From NCBI GenBank assembly GCA_043757265.1, contig JAYUQP010000091.1, positions 114,732 to 178,731 on the forward strand: a stretch of 64,000 nt of DNA, written 5' to 3'. The notes under the pieces were generated by a model, which did not search any database, was not told the DNA's origin, and saw nothing but the letters and a program-made list of their open reading frames with translations. A program made the translations under genes and the position numbers. Below are positions 25,665-34,821 of the stretch, one piece after another (position 1 is the stretch's first letter; each line of letters starts with the position of its first letter). Origin of the DNA: JANPLN01 sp043757265 (GTDB lineage Bacteria; Bdellovibrionota; Bdellovibrionia; Bdellovibrionales; JAGQZY01).

Positions 25665-27159
25665 AATGGCGCACACGATTATCATTTCTAATTCAATCAC
25701 AGATCAGATCTCAAAAAATATTTTGGACAGTTGGCTTGTTTACTACAAAAGAGGCGCGTGGATTCGACAGACCAAAAACGATGACTCTCAAGTTAATTAC
25801 GCTCAATTTACGGAAAGTGTGGACAGCGCTCTTAACCACTACAAACATCAGGACATAGATTATTTGCTGGTTAATTGGTTTGGTGCTTTTTGTGGAAATT
25901 TTCACAACTATCATCAAAAGTGGCTCAGCCATATCGAGATTCTGAATAAAAAGTCTTGGTTAGTTTCCTGCCATATCATCAACAAAGAAAAACAAAAAAA
26001 GAATCTGACCTACAAAGACCATTTTTATGCATATCCGACGACCGCGTTTTTTAACTTAAAAGAATGGCGCCTTCGGGGATGCCCTGCTTGGGAAGGGAGC
26101 TACAGCAAAATCCATAGACCAATTGCTTCTTCAGAAAACATGCATGGTGATTACACTCCCGATAGAATATCGCCCAGTTCGACGTATTTCGAGGCGACGG
26201 AGTCGATTCCGGGTACGTCGTTTTTTAACGCAAGTTTGGATCAAGGAATCGACATACAAAACGTTCCCAAAGATCTACGACAAGAAATCTTACACACATA
26301 CCCCGAAGCAAATCCTCTTTTTTTTAATGAATTTATGGCGGCGTTTCAGAACTTGCCAGTGTTAATGGAAGAAAATTTAGTCAAGTTTGCAAATCTACAG
26401 CTACGTAAAAGAAATTTGCAGCATTCTGACTTTGGCAAAGAGGGACATTTCTTTATTCTCAACACCGAGGCCTTATTCCCTCGACTCAAAGAAAGCGTCT
26501 GCAAACAAGCCCTCGAAACAGCGGAGACAATCCTTTCTCCGTGCAGTTTATTTAAAAGTTTTTTACTAGATACGTTTGCGCCATTGTCCAAGCAGCATAT
26601 TCACTTTGATATTTTCCCAAAAAATATCGCTTGGAAAGAAAAAATTACCACAGCTTGGAACGGAACCCACGTTCACCTCAAGCAACTGATTCAGCAAATG
26701 TCTATTCAAGATGAAAAAGTATGGAACCCCAGTCAGGAAGATGTGATTGACCGTCAATATTTCATATTGCTTGAGACTGTTGGCAACGAGAAAAATCTAC
26801 AAGCGGCTTGGATAAAGTACCAAGCTAAGAAGCATTTCTTTATATCCGCAAATTTATTGTTGGCCGACCAGGCGCTAGTAAATCTGCTTTCTAAGCTTGA
26901 GAGCTCTAGGGCCTACTTCGCTATTGGTGACATTCCAGCTTTTGGTACAAATACTATCGACTACGGAGCACACCGAATTTCATATTTGACCAGTGAACAT
27001 TTAAAACGCGTTAGCCAGCATGTAACTACTCTTCATGTCGATATCAAACTTCCGATTTCTGACGAACATTTTTTTGGTACGGGAGATGAAACTCAATTGC
27101 AACTTATGAGAGAAGTTGAAAGCTACAGAGAGCCGATATTGCGGAATGTAAATCCATGA
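25657..27159 (+). CDS. Unrecognised 500-aa protein of the radical SAM island
   Basis: Not recognised. No signal peptide, membrane segment or classical catalytic motif. The N-terminal third (DYLLVNWFGAFCGN, SWLVSCHIINK, FYAYPTTAFFNLKEWRLRGCPAW) resembles in layout hypothetical proteins of glycan loci that have a nucleotide-sugar-like alpha/beta fold; this is a weak visual impression. The rest is helical and mixed. It overlaps the AspH-like gene by 8 nt and the following radical SAM gene by 4 nt (ATGA), so all three are translated together. It may supply the substrate-binding part of a complex. Confidence 0.6.
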   Translation: MHKMAHTIIISNSITDQISKNILDSWLVYYKRGAWIRQTKNDDSQVNYAQFTESVDSALNHYKHQDIDYLLVNWFGAFCGNFHNYHQKWLSHIEILNKKSWLVSCHIINKEKQKKNLTYKDHFYAYPTTAFFNLKEWRLRGCPAWEGSYSKIHRPIASSENMHGDYTPDRISPSSTYFEATESIPGTSFFNASLDQGIDIQNVPKDLRQEILHTYPEANPLFFNEFMAAFQNLPVLMEENLVKFANLQLRKRNLQHSDFGKEGHFFILNTEALFPRLKESVCKQALETAETILSPCSLFKSFLLDTFAPLSKQHIHFDIFPKNIAWKEKITTAWNGTHVHLKQLIQQMSIQDEKVWNPSQEDVIDRQYFILLETVGNEKNLQAAWIKYQAKKHFFISANLLLADQALVNLLSKLESSRAYFAIGDIPAFGTNTIDYGAHRISYLTSEHLKRVSQHVTTLHVDIKLPISDEHFFGTGDETQLQLMREVESYREPILRNVNP

Positions 27160-28214
27160 ACGAATTTTTAAAGACTCCAAACAAATTACAAATGGAGATC
27201 AGTTCGCTTTGCAATGCTCTGTGCTTAGGTTGTCAAAGGACGAATCAGGTAAACTACAACCAAACAAAGGCGTCGATACCAAAACGTCAATTGGTGGAAT
27301 TAGATACCATAGAGCGCCTTTTGCGAAGCAACGTGATGAAGTCTCTCAAGCAGTTGGAATTTTGTGGAAGTATTGATGAGCCACTAATGCATCCGCAGTT
27401 TTTTGAAATTCTCGATCTGGCATTACTTGTAAATCCAGATTTTGAAATTTGTATACACACCAATGGAAGTTTACGAAAGACCGAAGAGTGGGCCGGGCTT
27501 GCGCAGTCGCTGCAACGGTTTTCTAAGCATTCGGTGCACTTTAGCATAGACGGCCTGAGCGATACGCACTCCATCTATCGACAAAAAACACAGTTTGATA
27601 AAATTCTCGAAAATGCGTCTGCTTTTTTAAGCGCGGGAGGATACGGAGTCTGGCAATACTTGGTTTTTCCTTGGAATGCTCATCAAGTTGATGAGGCGGT
27701 TGCCTTAAGTAAAGAGTTACAATTTAAAGAATTTCACGTACGGAAAGATCGGTCACATATCTCCGATCTGGGGCTAGATGAGGTACGATTGCGTAAACTG
27801 CAAAACAGTGATGTTGAACCTCGTCATGGGTTGCGAGATTATACAACGGCACAGGCAAGCGATATCGATTGCAACAGTCTCAAAAATCAAATGTATTTTT
27901 TGAGTCACGAAAGCCGTTTGTGGCCTTGCTGTTTTCTTTCCAATGGCTTTTTTATTTCCCAGGCGCAGCGCGACTTTCTCACAGAGCGTCTTTTTGAAAA
28001 TTATGGATATGAATTTAACGACCTCAAGAAATTTTCAGCGGACGAAATTGTGAGACAACGGTTTTTTGCACAGGATCTCATAGAAAGCTTTGAAAGCGAC
28101 TTGGGAAAAGGCAATTGCGGGAAGATAACCCGTTGTATCGACACGTGTTCGCGCCACGGCAAAACAATCACAAAGCCACAAAAGCTTTACGAGACTTCAG
28201 ATGCGGCGATGTAG
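27156..28214 (+). CDS. Radical SAM protein, short type with SPASM-like tail (A1)
   Basis: Radical SAM enzyme; the core motif is C19-NAL-C23-LG-C26 near the N-terminus. The usual GGEP motif is replaced by CGSIDEPLMHP. SIDGLSDTHSIYR (fifth strand) and YLVFPWNAHQVDEA follow. The tail has LWPCCF and CGKITRCIDTC, Cys pairs that could bind an extra iron-sulfur cluster as in SPASM proteins. Closely related to the product of 46416-47495, with which it shares DEPLMH, FPWN-HQV and a similar tail. Its start is in the stop of the preceding gene. Confidence 0.85.
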   Translation: MNEFLKTPNKLQMEISSLCNALCLGCQRTNQVNYNQTKASIPKRQLVELDTIERLLRSNVMKSLKQLEFCGSIDEPLMHPQFFEILDLALLVNPDFEICIHTNGSLRKTEEWAGLAQSLQRFSKHSVHFSIDGLSDTHSIYRQKTQFDKILENASAFLSAGGYGVWQYLVFPWNAHQVDEAVALSKELQFKEFHVRKDRSHISDLGLDEVRLRKLQNSDVEPRHGLRDYTTAQASDIDCNSLKNQMYFLSHESRLWPCCFLSNGFFISQAQRDFLTERLFENYGYEFNDLKKFSADEIVRQRFFAQDLIESFESDLGKGNCGKITRCIDTCSRHGKTITKPQKLYETSDAAM

Positions 28215-28246
28215 GATAAATCGCCACGGAAAAAGGGAGTAGGACA

Positions 28247-29077
28247 ATGTTTTCAATTTCGAAGTTAAGTACGGATCTTCCTGAAGAAAACAAAGTTGAC
28301 TTGCGAGTGCCCATTGAGCATGAGGCAGCTTGGAAAAAAAGTTGGGGGGAGAGTTTCCAAATAGAAAACTTTTTTTCTGAGGCAGAACTCGAGTGGCTCA
28401 CTGATCTCATGTACAAAGGGCATCAGAAGAGAAGAACCAAAGAGTGCGGGACTCTCCATTTTTTTGTAGACAATGCTTTGATCGAAGAAAAAATTTATGA
28501 AAAAATAAAAGCTGTCGTTCCCGAACTTGAACGGACTCAGGCATGGGAAGGTAATTTCCTCATTACGAGCTCCCCCTACAATTTGCACATAGATACCGGG
28601 CGACCGCAAATGGGCGAACACCAATTAATTCCCGGAAAACAAATTATTATCCCTCTTTTTGTTGGTCATACAAACAAGCTCTATAAAAATTCAGATAAGA
28701 TGCCCGAGGCAGGAACTGCTATTTTTAAAAATCGTTTTATCAAGTACGGTTCTAATTTTGCGAAATCAGATGCTCAGTATCAGACGGATGTTTACTTCAC
28801 TGTGCGAGATTACTCACAACTCCAGTGTTACCAGGCAGACGGCAAACCATGGACGGTGGACTGGAATAGACCCATTGATGGCGGAATACATCAGAGGTAT
28901 TTCTCGCACTTTCCAAAACAGTGGCTCGATGGATTTGAACTCGACAAAGTATTCAACTGGAACCGAAGGAGCTTGATTGTTTTTGATCGAAGCCAAGCTC
29001 ACAGCGGAATTAACTTCCCCGCAAATGGCGTAAACATGAAGGCCGGTTTGTCGCTAATGACAAATAGGAGAGTTTAG
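28247..29077 (+). CDS. 2OG-Fe(II) oxygenase-like protein
   Basis: Cytoplasmic protein of 276 aa with a plausible facial triad: H114-I-D116 in NLHIDTGRP and distal H252 in RSQAHSGINF, then K265 in MKAGLSLM as a 2-oxoglutarate anchor. QIIIPLFVG and RSLIVFDRS flank these as expected strands of a double-stranded beta-helix. It is distinct from the AspH-like protein at 24861. A GGGAGTAGG ribosome site precedes its ATG. The stop shares one base with the next radical SAM gene. Substrate unknown. Confidence 0.7.
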   Translation: MFSISKLSTDLPEENKVDLRVPIEHEAAWKKSWGESFQIENFFSEAELEWLTDLMYKGHQKRRTKECGTLHFFVDNALIEEKIYEKIKAVVPELERTQAWEGNFLITSSPYNLHIDTGRPQMGEHQLIPGKQIIIPLFVGHTNKLYKNSDKMPEAGTAIFKNRFIKYGSNFAKSDAQYQTDVYFTVRDYSQLQCYQADGKPWTVDWNRPIDGGIHQRYFSHFPKQWLDGFELDKVFNWNRRSLIVFDRSQAHSGINFPANGVNMKAGLSLMTNRRV

Positions 29078-30111
29078 TGTTTGGAACTGTGAACACGGTG
29101 CATGTCGAGACTACAAGCAGGTGCAATAGCCGCTGTCCTATGTGCAGCCGTTACACGGCAACAGGGTTTCTCCAGCCGGACTTGGAAAGAACAGACCTTA
29201 CGCCGGATGTATTTTTTAAACTGTTTTCTGATAAATTTTCCTCTCAATTAAAGCATGTTTACTTTAGTGGTGTTTATGGTGACCCTTGTTTAAACGTCAA
29301 TTTGATTGATTTTGTACAACATCTGCGAAAGTTCGATATCAGCGTAAATGTGGATAGTAACGCGGGAATGCAAAGCGAAGAGTGGTGGACTCGCTTAGCT
29401 CAGACCCATGCGAAAGTTAATTTTGCAATTGATGGCCTCGAGGACACAAATCACTTTTATCGTCGAAATGTGATTTGGGAAAAAGTTTGGCGAAACCTGA
29501 ATGTATTTGTTGAAGCGGGTGGACGGGGATCTTGGACCTTTATCGTTTTTAAACACAATCAACATCAGGTTGAAGAAGCTCGCGCAGTCGCGGAACAACT
29601 GGGCTTAGACTTTCGAATCAAAGTGACGCAAAAATTTAAAGGTTTTCGTCATTGGAGCGTTATGGAGAATGGGCATAAACTCTACGAATTAGAACCGCCG
29701 TCGGCGCCAATGTATCGACACCCAAACGTTGGAGACAATGAACATACTCCAGCTGGCGATTATTTCGAATTCGCTTCTTTGACCGATATGTGGCCAGGCT
29801 TGGACGATATAGAAATTGAATGTAAGGCGATTAAGAAGCGTGAGCTCTATCTTTCTTTTTCGGGACATTTATTGCCGTGCTGCTTTTTAGGGACTCTCCA
29901 TCACGACAGTCCAGGCTCTGTACAATTTAGAAAGTGGTTTGATTTAGACTCCGTGGATCTCAATAAGACGACAGTAGACGCAGCCGTACACAATCTGAAT
30001 GTGATTGAAAGTAGTTGGAGACAAAAGAGCATTCGAGATGGAAAGCTATTAACTTGTGCAAGGACGTGTGGAGTGAGTATGCGGAACGTAGTTGAGTATG
30101 TTGAACAATAA
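29077..30111 (+). CDS. Radical SAM protein, short type with SPASM-like tail (A2)
   Basis: Core motif C16-NSR-C20-PM-C23. In place of GGEP it has FSGVYGDPCLN. FAIDGLEDTNHFYRR and FIVFKHNQHQVEEA follow, then LLPCCF and the tail CARTCGVSMR. It is most like the product of 49887-50963 (GNYGDP, TNHIYRR, IVFKHNEHQIEEA). The start is GTG, overlapping the oxygenase stop by one base. The 344-aa size fits the four-member A group. The reaction is not predictable from sequence. Confidence 0.85.
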   Translation: MFGTVNTVHVETTSRCNSRCPMCSRYTATGFLQPDLERTDLTPDVFFKLFSDKFSSQLKHVYFSGVYGDPCLNVNLIDFVQHLRKFDISVNVDSNAGMQSEEWWTRLAQTHAKVNFAIDGLEDTNHFYRRNVIWEKVWRNLNVFVEAGGRGSWTFIVFKHNQHQVEEARAVAEQLGLDFRIKVTQKFKGFRHWSVMENGHKLYELEPPSAPMYRHPNVGDNEHTPAGDYFEFASLTDMWPGLDDIEIECKAIKKRELYLSFSGHLLPCCFLGTLHHDSPGSVQFRKWFDLDSVDLNKTTVDAAVHNLNVIESSWRQKSIRDGKLLTCARTCGVSMRNVVEYVEQ

Positions 30112-31486
30112 ATCATTTTGTATTTATCCATGGATCCATATGCAAGTAAAGCCTAGCGGGCAGATAAAACCTTGCTGCCGGTTTGATATCCATCACGCTT
30201 CCTACAAAGATAAAAAAATTACCGACCACAATGTGAACAAAACATCGCTATCAGCAGCTCATAACAGCGCCTTTTGGAACCAACTGCGTACGGACATGGT
30301 CGAAGGAAAAAAAATTGCTGGCTGCTGGAAGTGTGATCGCGATGATGAAGCGGGAACCTTCAGCTTAAGGTACAACACAAATCATTCGTGGGGTGCGAAT
30401 TCGCAGGTGGTTACAGCTTCCGACGGAGTCGACCTAAAATATTTGGAGCTCACCACGGGACGTTTGTGCAATCTCAAATGTAGAACTTGCTCGAGTGATT
30501 TAAGCACCACTTGGGAAGAAGATGATCAAGTATTAGCGAGCGTCTACAAAGACCGAAAAAACTACGGTTATAGGCCACCATCTTTGTCGATTAAATTGGA
30601 TGAAAACTCAGTGCAGAAACTGACAATGATTAAACTGACTGGCGGCGAGCCGATGATGGCTCCGGAATTCATACCTTTTTTGGATCGAATTATTGCGACG
30701 ACAAGAGCCTCACAAATTTCGATTGAGATATATTCAAACGCGAGCTGGATACCAAAAGAGACTATACTATCTCGGCTTAATCAATTTAAACGGGTTTCCA
30801 TTTTCCTGAGTATCGATGGTTTAGGACAGGTGAACGATTACATTCGGTTCCCAAGCCACTGGGCGACCATCGAGGCTGCAACTCATCGCTGGGTGCAGCA
30901 CTCGTTGAAGCACGAGCAATTTTCAATCGTCTTTTCGCCAACCATAAATTTGTACAACGTGCTTCAGCTCGAAGACATGTTTAAGTGGTGGAATGATATT
31001 CAGTTTCAGTATTTTGGAGAAAAATATATTTTCAGTCTAGCGGAGAGTGAATCAAAAGCCATTCGTGATGGCAGTTATATACATAGTGTGGGGCGGGTGA
31101 GCCCAACGCTTTTACAGACTCCCTCCTATCTCAGTGCATGTTTGCTCCCGGATAAAACCAAGTTTAAAGAGGGAATTTTTAGAATTAAGCAGGAACTCGT
31201 TGAATGGTTGAAACTTTCTTCAATCAACAAGACCGATTCAGAAATGGCTGTTAAACAAAGCTATTATCGGCGTTATCTGTTTATGATCGATCATATTCAG
31301 AGTCATATTTTACCAGCTCCCAAAATACTCGAGCAGGATCCGGCCTTGTTACAAACTTTCCTCAGCTTTACGGCCGACCTTGATAAACTACGTGGACAAA
31401 GTTTTCAAGACTCTCTACCAGAACTGTGGATGCAGGTTCAATACTTGGCGGATTATCGAACCCGAATTAACGAGGTTTCGATCTGA
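30098..31486 (+). CDS. Twitch-domain radical SAM protein (B1)
   Basis: Two-part protein. Residues 1-100 form an N-terminal Cys-rich module (FCIYPWIH, IKPCCRF, GCWKCDRDDEAG) typical of twitch-domain radical SAM proteins, which probably holds an auxiliary cluster. The radical SAM core follows with C124-NLK-C128-RT-C131, TGGEPMMAPEF and SIDGLGQVNDYIRFPS. I start at ATG 30098 (MLNNKSFC) rather than TTG 30092. It overlaps the preceding radical SAM gene by 14 nt and the next by one base. The last 150 residues are helical and end in a DKLRGQ motif shared with other B members. Confidence 0.85.
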   Translation: MLNNKSFCIYPWIHMQVKPSGQIKPCCRFDIHHASYKDKKITDHNVNKTSLSAAHNSAFWNQLRTDMVEGKKIAGCWKCDRDDEAGTFSLRYNTNHSWGANSQVVTASDGVDLKYLELTTGRLCNLKCRTCSSDLSTTWEEDDQVLASVYKDRKNYGYRPPSLSIKLDENSVQKLTMIKLTGGEPMMAPEFIPFLDRIIATTRASQISIEIYSNASWIPKETILSRLNQFKRVSIFLSIDGLGQVNDYIRFPSHWATIEAATHRWVQHSLKHEQFSIVFSPTINLYNVLQLEDMFKWWNDIQFQYFGEKYIFSLAESESKAIRDGSYIHSVGRVSPTLLQTPSYLSACLLPDKTKFKEGIFRIKQELVEWLKLSSINKTDSEMAVKQSYYRRYLFMIDHIQSHILPAPKILEQDPALLQTFLSFTADLDKLRGQSFQDSLPELWMQVQYLADYRTRINEVSI

Positions 31487-32733
31487 TGGAAAGTTCAAAC
31501 GGTAGCACGTTTTGCCCAAACCCTTTCAACCATTTGAATATTAAACAAGAGGGGAAGGTCAGCGCTTGCTGGAGATTCCCTGATAAAATTGGGGATTACT
31601 CTTCGCAAAGTTTAGAAGATATTTGGAATGGGGCACCATTGCGCGAGTTACGAAAAAATCTTTTGGCAGGAAAAAAACCTAATGGTTGCAGAAGCTGTTG
31701 GGATCTTGAGGCAAGTGGTTGTGAAAGTACGCGCCAGACAAGTTTGAAGACATACGCACACGTTATAAAACCAGAGGTCGCAGAAAATATTTTGGAAGAC
31801 GGTACGTTTCCATTATCAAAAATGTCTTCCATCGAAGTTCGGTTTGATAATATTTGTAATTTGATGTGTAGACATTGTAGCCCTGACTATAGCAGCGCTT
31901 GGGAACAGGCCGTAAAAAAAGACGAAAAGCTTTTAGAGGTGATGAAGACATATGGGACTTATCGCAAAAATCCCAAGCACATTGCTTTATCCGATAAAAT
32001 CGTGAACGAAATATGCGAAAAGCTAGCGCCCAATCTAAACGAAATCCTTATTGCGGGTGGCGAGCCGCTCTATCACGAAAAACACTATGACTTTTTAGAA
32101 CGACTGATTCCGCACTCCAAGCACCTGAGGCTGAGTTACAATACAAACCTCAACACTCTTCACTATCAGGGAAAGAGTATCGTGGATTTATGGCGACATT
32201 TTAAGCAGCTATGGGTGCGTGTCAGCTTGGATGGATCGCCATCGTGTTTTTCGTATGTGAGAGTTGGACAGAATATCAAGAAGGTCGAGACAAATATAAT
32301 CACGTTAAATGCAGAGCTGGATAATGTAGAACTCAGTGGCACATGCACAATCAGCCTACTTAACATTACGCGTCTAGTGGAAATGGTGGACTACGTAATT
32401 GGCCTTGATGTGTATTTTCATGCAAGCTTGGTGCAGTATCCAAACGCTTTGAACATTAAACTTTTACCAGTGCATATGAAGAAAAAGATCACACAAGATT
32501 TTAATGATTGGCTTTACCAGGATCCTTTGCTTACAATTAAAAGTCGGTCAAAAAAAGTTTCAGCGGATCTTCAGCTGGAAAAAATTCGTAGGTATGTGGG
32601 GCAAGTGCTAAGCTACATGAATAGCGAAGATAGATTCGATCAATGGGCTGAATTTTTAAATTATTCGGGGGCGCTAGATAGATATCATAAAACTGATCTC
32701 TATGAGGTGTACCCGGAGTACAAAGATATTTAA
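31486..32733 (+). CDS. Twitch-domain radical SAM protein (B2)
   Basis: N-terminal module with FCPNPFNHLNI, SACWRF and GCRSCWDLEASG (C10, C28, C68, C71). Core motif C124-NLM-C128-RH-C131 in a segment parallel to B1 (CSPDYSSAWE), then AGGEPLYHEKHY and SLDGSPSCFSYVR. The second Cys of the usual CC pair is replaced (ACWR), so its auxiliary cluster may have a different ligand set. TGATG joins it to B1. A gap of 24 bases with a strong AAGGAGG separates it from the next gene. Confidence 0.85.
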   Translation: MESSNGSTFCPNPFNHLNIKQEGKVSACWRFPDKIGDYSSQSLEDIWNGAPLRELRKNLLAGKKPNGCRSCWDLEASGCESTRQTSLKTYAHVIKPEVAENILEDGTFPLSKMSSIEVRFDNICNLMCRHCSPDYSSAWEQAVKKDEKLLEVMKTYGTYRKNPKHIALSDKIVNEICEKLAPNLNEILIAGGEPLYHEKHYDFLERLIPHSKHLRLSYNTNLNTLHYQGKSIVDLWRHFKQLWVRVSLDGSPSCFSYVRVGQNIKKVETNIITLNAELDNVELSGTCTISLLNITRLVEMVDYVIGLDVYFHASLVQYPNALNIKLLPVHMKKKITQDFNDWLYQDPLLTIKSRSKKVSADLQLEKIRRYVGQVLSYMNSEDRFDQWAEFLNYSGALDRYHKTDLYEVYPEYKDI

Positions 32734-32757
32734 ATAAATATAAACAAGGAGGAAAAA

Positions 32758-33471
32758 ATGAAAGTTATGTCGACACAAGAAGAGACTAAAGGGTTGGTGA
32801 ATGCAATTCGCCGGAGTCAACACTGCCAAAGAAACTTTGATCTCTCTGAGCAGATCCCACAGGAGCACATTGAAATTTTGAAAGTAGCGGCCACCGAGTG
32901 CCCCAGCAAACAAAATGTCGCTCACTACAAACTTCATTTTATAACTGATCCAGGGCTTATTTCAAAAATTCACGAGCTGACTCCAACAGAAAAAGTTCAC
33001 GATCTGAGCTTACAAACAACGAATAGCCAAACTTTGGCAAACCTGTTGGTGGTTTTTGAAAGTTACAGAGACATGTCTGATCAAAAAGACCAAACTCGCA
33101 ACGACGAAACATCGAAGCTTTATCTCAATAACGAAGTAAGTGCTAAGGCAGAAGCAGTTCTTGAAAGAGATGCTAATGTTGCGGTAGGAATCGCGGCAGG
33201 ATACTTAAACCTTGCTGGAAGTTTGTTAGGTTATCGCACGGGTTGCTGTCAGTGCATGGACCAAGATGCAATCAAAAATCTTTTGGGCCTTGAGGGACAA
33301 CCTATGTTGCTGATGGGAATCGGTTATCACGACGAGACACGCTCACGACTGGTTCATGCCACCGACGAAACTTACATGTTTCCAACTCGTGGAAAACAAA
33401 AAATTCTCGTACAAGACTGGCCAGGAAGTTCTTTAGAAGTTGAAGCCGAGCCAATCCAACTCACTCAGTAA
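32758..33471 (+). CDS. Nitroreductase-like flavoprotein
   Basis: FMN-type oxidoreductase of 237 aa. The N-terminal IRRSQHCQRNFDLSEQIPQEHIEILKVAATECPSKQNV segment matches the phosphate- and flavin-binding start of nitroreductases, and AVGIAAGYLNLAGSLLGYRTG with QPMLLMGIGY matches the C-terminal half. A CCQC Cys group is unusual. It could supply electrons or act as a dehydrogenase on the island's product (inference). Its AAGGAGGAAAAA site is the strongest in the island and the gene is not overlapped, unlike its neighbours, so it may be made in larger amounts. Confidence 0.78.
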   Translation: MKVMSTQEETKGLVNAIRRSQHCQRNFDLSEQIPQEHIEILKVAATECPSKQNVAHYKLHFITDPGLISKIHELTPTEKVHDLSLQTTNSQTLANLLVVFESYRDMSDQKDQTRNDETSKLYLNNEVSAKAEAVLERDANVAVGIAAGYLNLAGSLLGYRTGCCQCMDQDAIKNLLGLEGQPMLLMGIGYHDETRSRLVHATDETYMFPTRGKQKILVQDWPGSSLEVEAEPIQLTQ

Positions 33472-33482
33472 AGATTTAATGA

Positions 33483-33514
33483 CGCTGCGGAGATCTGTCT
33501 CCGTAGCGATTTAG
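33483..33514 (+). terminator. Strong hairpin after the nitroreductase-like gene
   Basis: CGCTGCGGAG, loop ATCTGT, CTCCGTAGCG: ten pairs with one G-U, then ATTTAG. Weak U-run. It may partly stop transcription inside the island or protect the upstream mRNA end. Confidence 0.55.
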
Positions 33515-33522
33515 CGGATGAT

Positions 33523-34821
33523 ATGCAAATAAACAATCACTGGTTTCCAGCTTCTGGAAGTAAATCGTGTCTTTTGAAAATGTCCCAGGTCAGTATTTAT
33601 CTGTGGGACTACACATCATCTTCGTGCCACCGCAATAAAGCGGTTTCCATCGGCGAAAATTTCAATATTCATAATACCGAGCCCGTATTGCAGGACAGAT
33701 TAAAAATGCGTTCCGGCGAGTGGCCTAACTTTTCCCGAGGCTGTGAGCACTGTCGTGATCAAGAACAAATTGGCGGAGTGAGCGATAGGTTAAACTGGCT
33801 ACAGAACAACGATAACGCACGTTATGTACCACAAGAGCTGTTAAAAAACCCAAACGAGGTTGTCATTCAGCCAACACAAGTGAGTATGCACTTTAGCAAT
33901 AAGTGCAATATGAAGTGTGTTTACTGCGGTCCGAATCTCTCGACGGCATGGGTGAAAGAGCTCAGAGAAGCAGGTGATCTTGAAGTTGTTGAGTATTCTC
34001 AATTAAATGAAAAAAAATATCAGCAGCGTGTTTCTCTTTTCTGGAAATGGATGGATGAGAATTACCGCAACTTAAAAGCATTTGATATTTTAGGTGGCGA
34101 GCCTTGGATCCATGGAGAAACTTGGGAGTGTATTGATTGGATGATTCAGCATCCGAATCTTGAGCTCGATTTTGAAATTTACTCGAACATGCAGGTAAAG
34201 CCTGAGATTTTCAAAAAGAAAACGCAAAAGTTGGAAGAACTTGCGGAGGCAGTGAGAGAGGTTGTTGTCACAGTCAGCATCGATTGTTGGGGACCGGCGA
34301 GTGAATTTATTCGTTTTGGACATGATATGGAAACTTTCGAAAAGAATATGGACTTTCTTGTTTACGAAACAAAAAAAGTAATACCAACCATAAACATGAC
34401 CGTGAGCTCGTTAAGCATTCCATATATTCCAGAGCTCCAAAGAAAAATTTTAAAATGGTGTGAACATAAATATATTCCAGTGAATTTTAATAAATGCATA
34501 GATCCGCATATTTTTGATCCCAGCATTATGCCATATCGAATTTATCAGGATTCAATACAAGAAATTCTTGCTCTCAATGATCAAATATACAAACAAAGAG
34601 CCTACAAACAGTATCCAAAGACTATTTTTAAAGAAATAGAAACAAGCGGCGAGGATATTCCGGCCCAAAAACTCCTCTGTAAAACTCTAGATTCTCTTGA
34701 CCAGCGCCGTGGAACAAACTGGAGATCGACCTTCCCATGGCTTGCAAGTTTGAGTCAAAATCTCGACTACAGCCCTGGCGACGCCGACGTATCAGCACCT
34801 GCCGAAAAATTCGGGATGTAA
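33523..34821 (+). CDS. Twitch-domain radical SAM protein (B3)
   Basis: Core motif C128-NMK-C132-VY-C135 followed by GPNLSTAWVKEL, then FDILGGEPWIHGET, SIDCWGPASEFIRFG. The N-terminal module is diverged (C16, C35, C74 and C77 in GCEHCRDQEQIGG). It is most like the two minus-strand radical SAM proteins after it, with the same CGP-LS-W and EFIRFG blocks. Its last 55 bases overlap the 3' end of the convergent gene. The terminator-like hairpin before it may set its expression apart. Confidence 0.83.
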   Translation: MQINNHWFPASGSKSCLLKMSQVSIYLWDYTSSSCHRNKAVSIGENFNIHNTEPVLQDRLKMRSGEWPNFSRGCEHCRDQEQIGGVSDRLNWLQNNDNARYVPQELLKNPNEVVIQPTQVSMHFSNKCNMKCVYCGPNLSTAWVKELREAGDLEVVEYSQLNEKKYQQRVSLFWKWMDENYRNLKAFDILGGEPWIHGETWECIDWMIQHPNLELDFEIYSNMQVKPEIFKKKTQKLEELAEAVREVVVTVSIDCWGPASEFIRFGHDMETFEKNMDFLVYETKKVIPTINMTVSSLSIPYIPELQRKILKWCEHKYIPVNFNKCIDPHIFDPSIMPYRIYQDSIQEILALNDQIYKQRAYKQYPKTIFKEIETSGEDIPAQKLLCKTLDSLDQRRGTNWRSTFPWLASLSQNLDYSPGDADVSAPAEKFGM

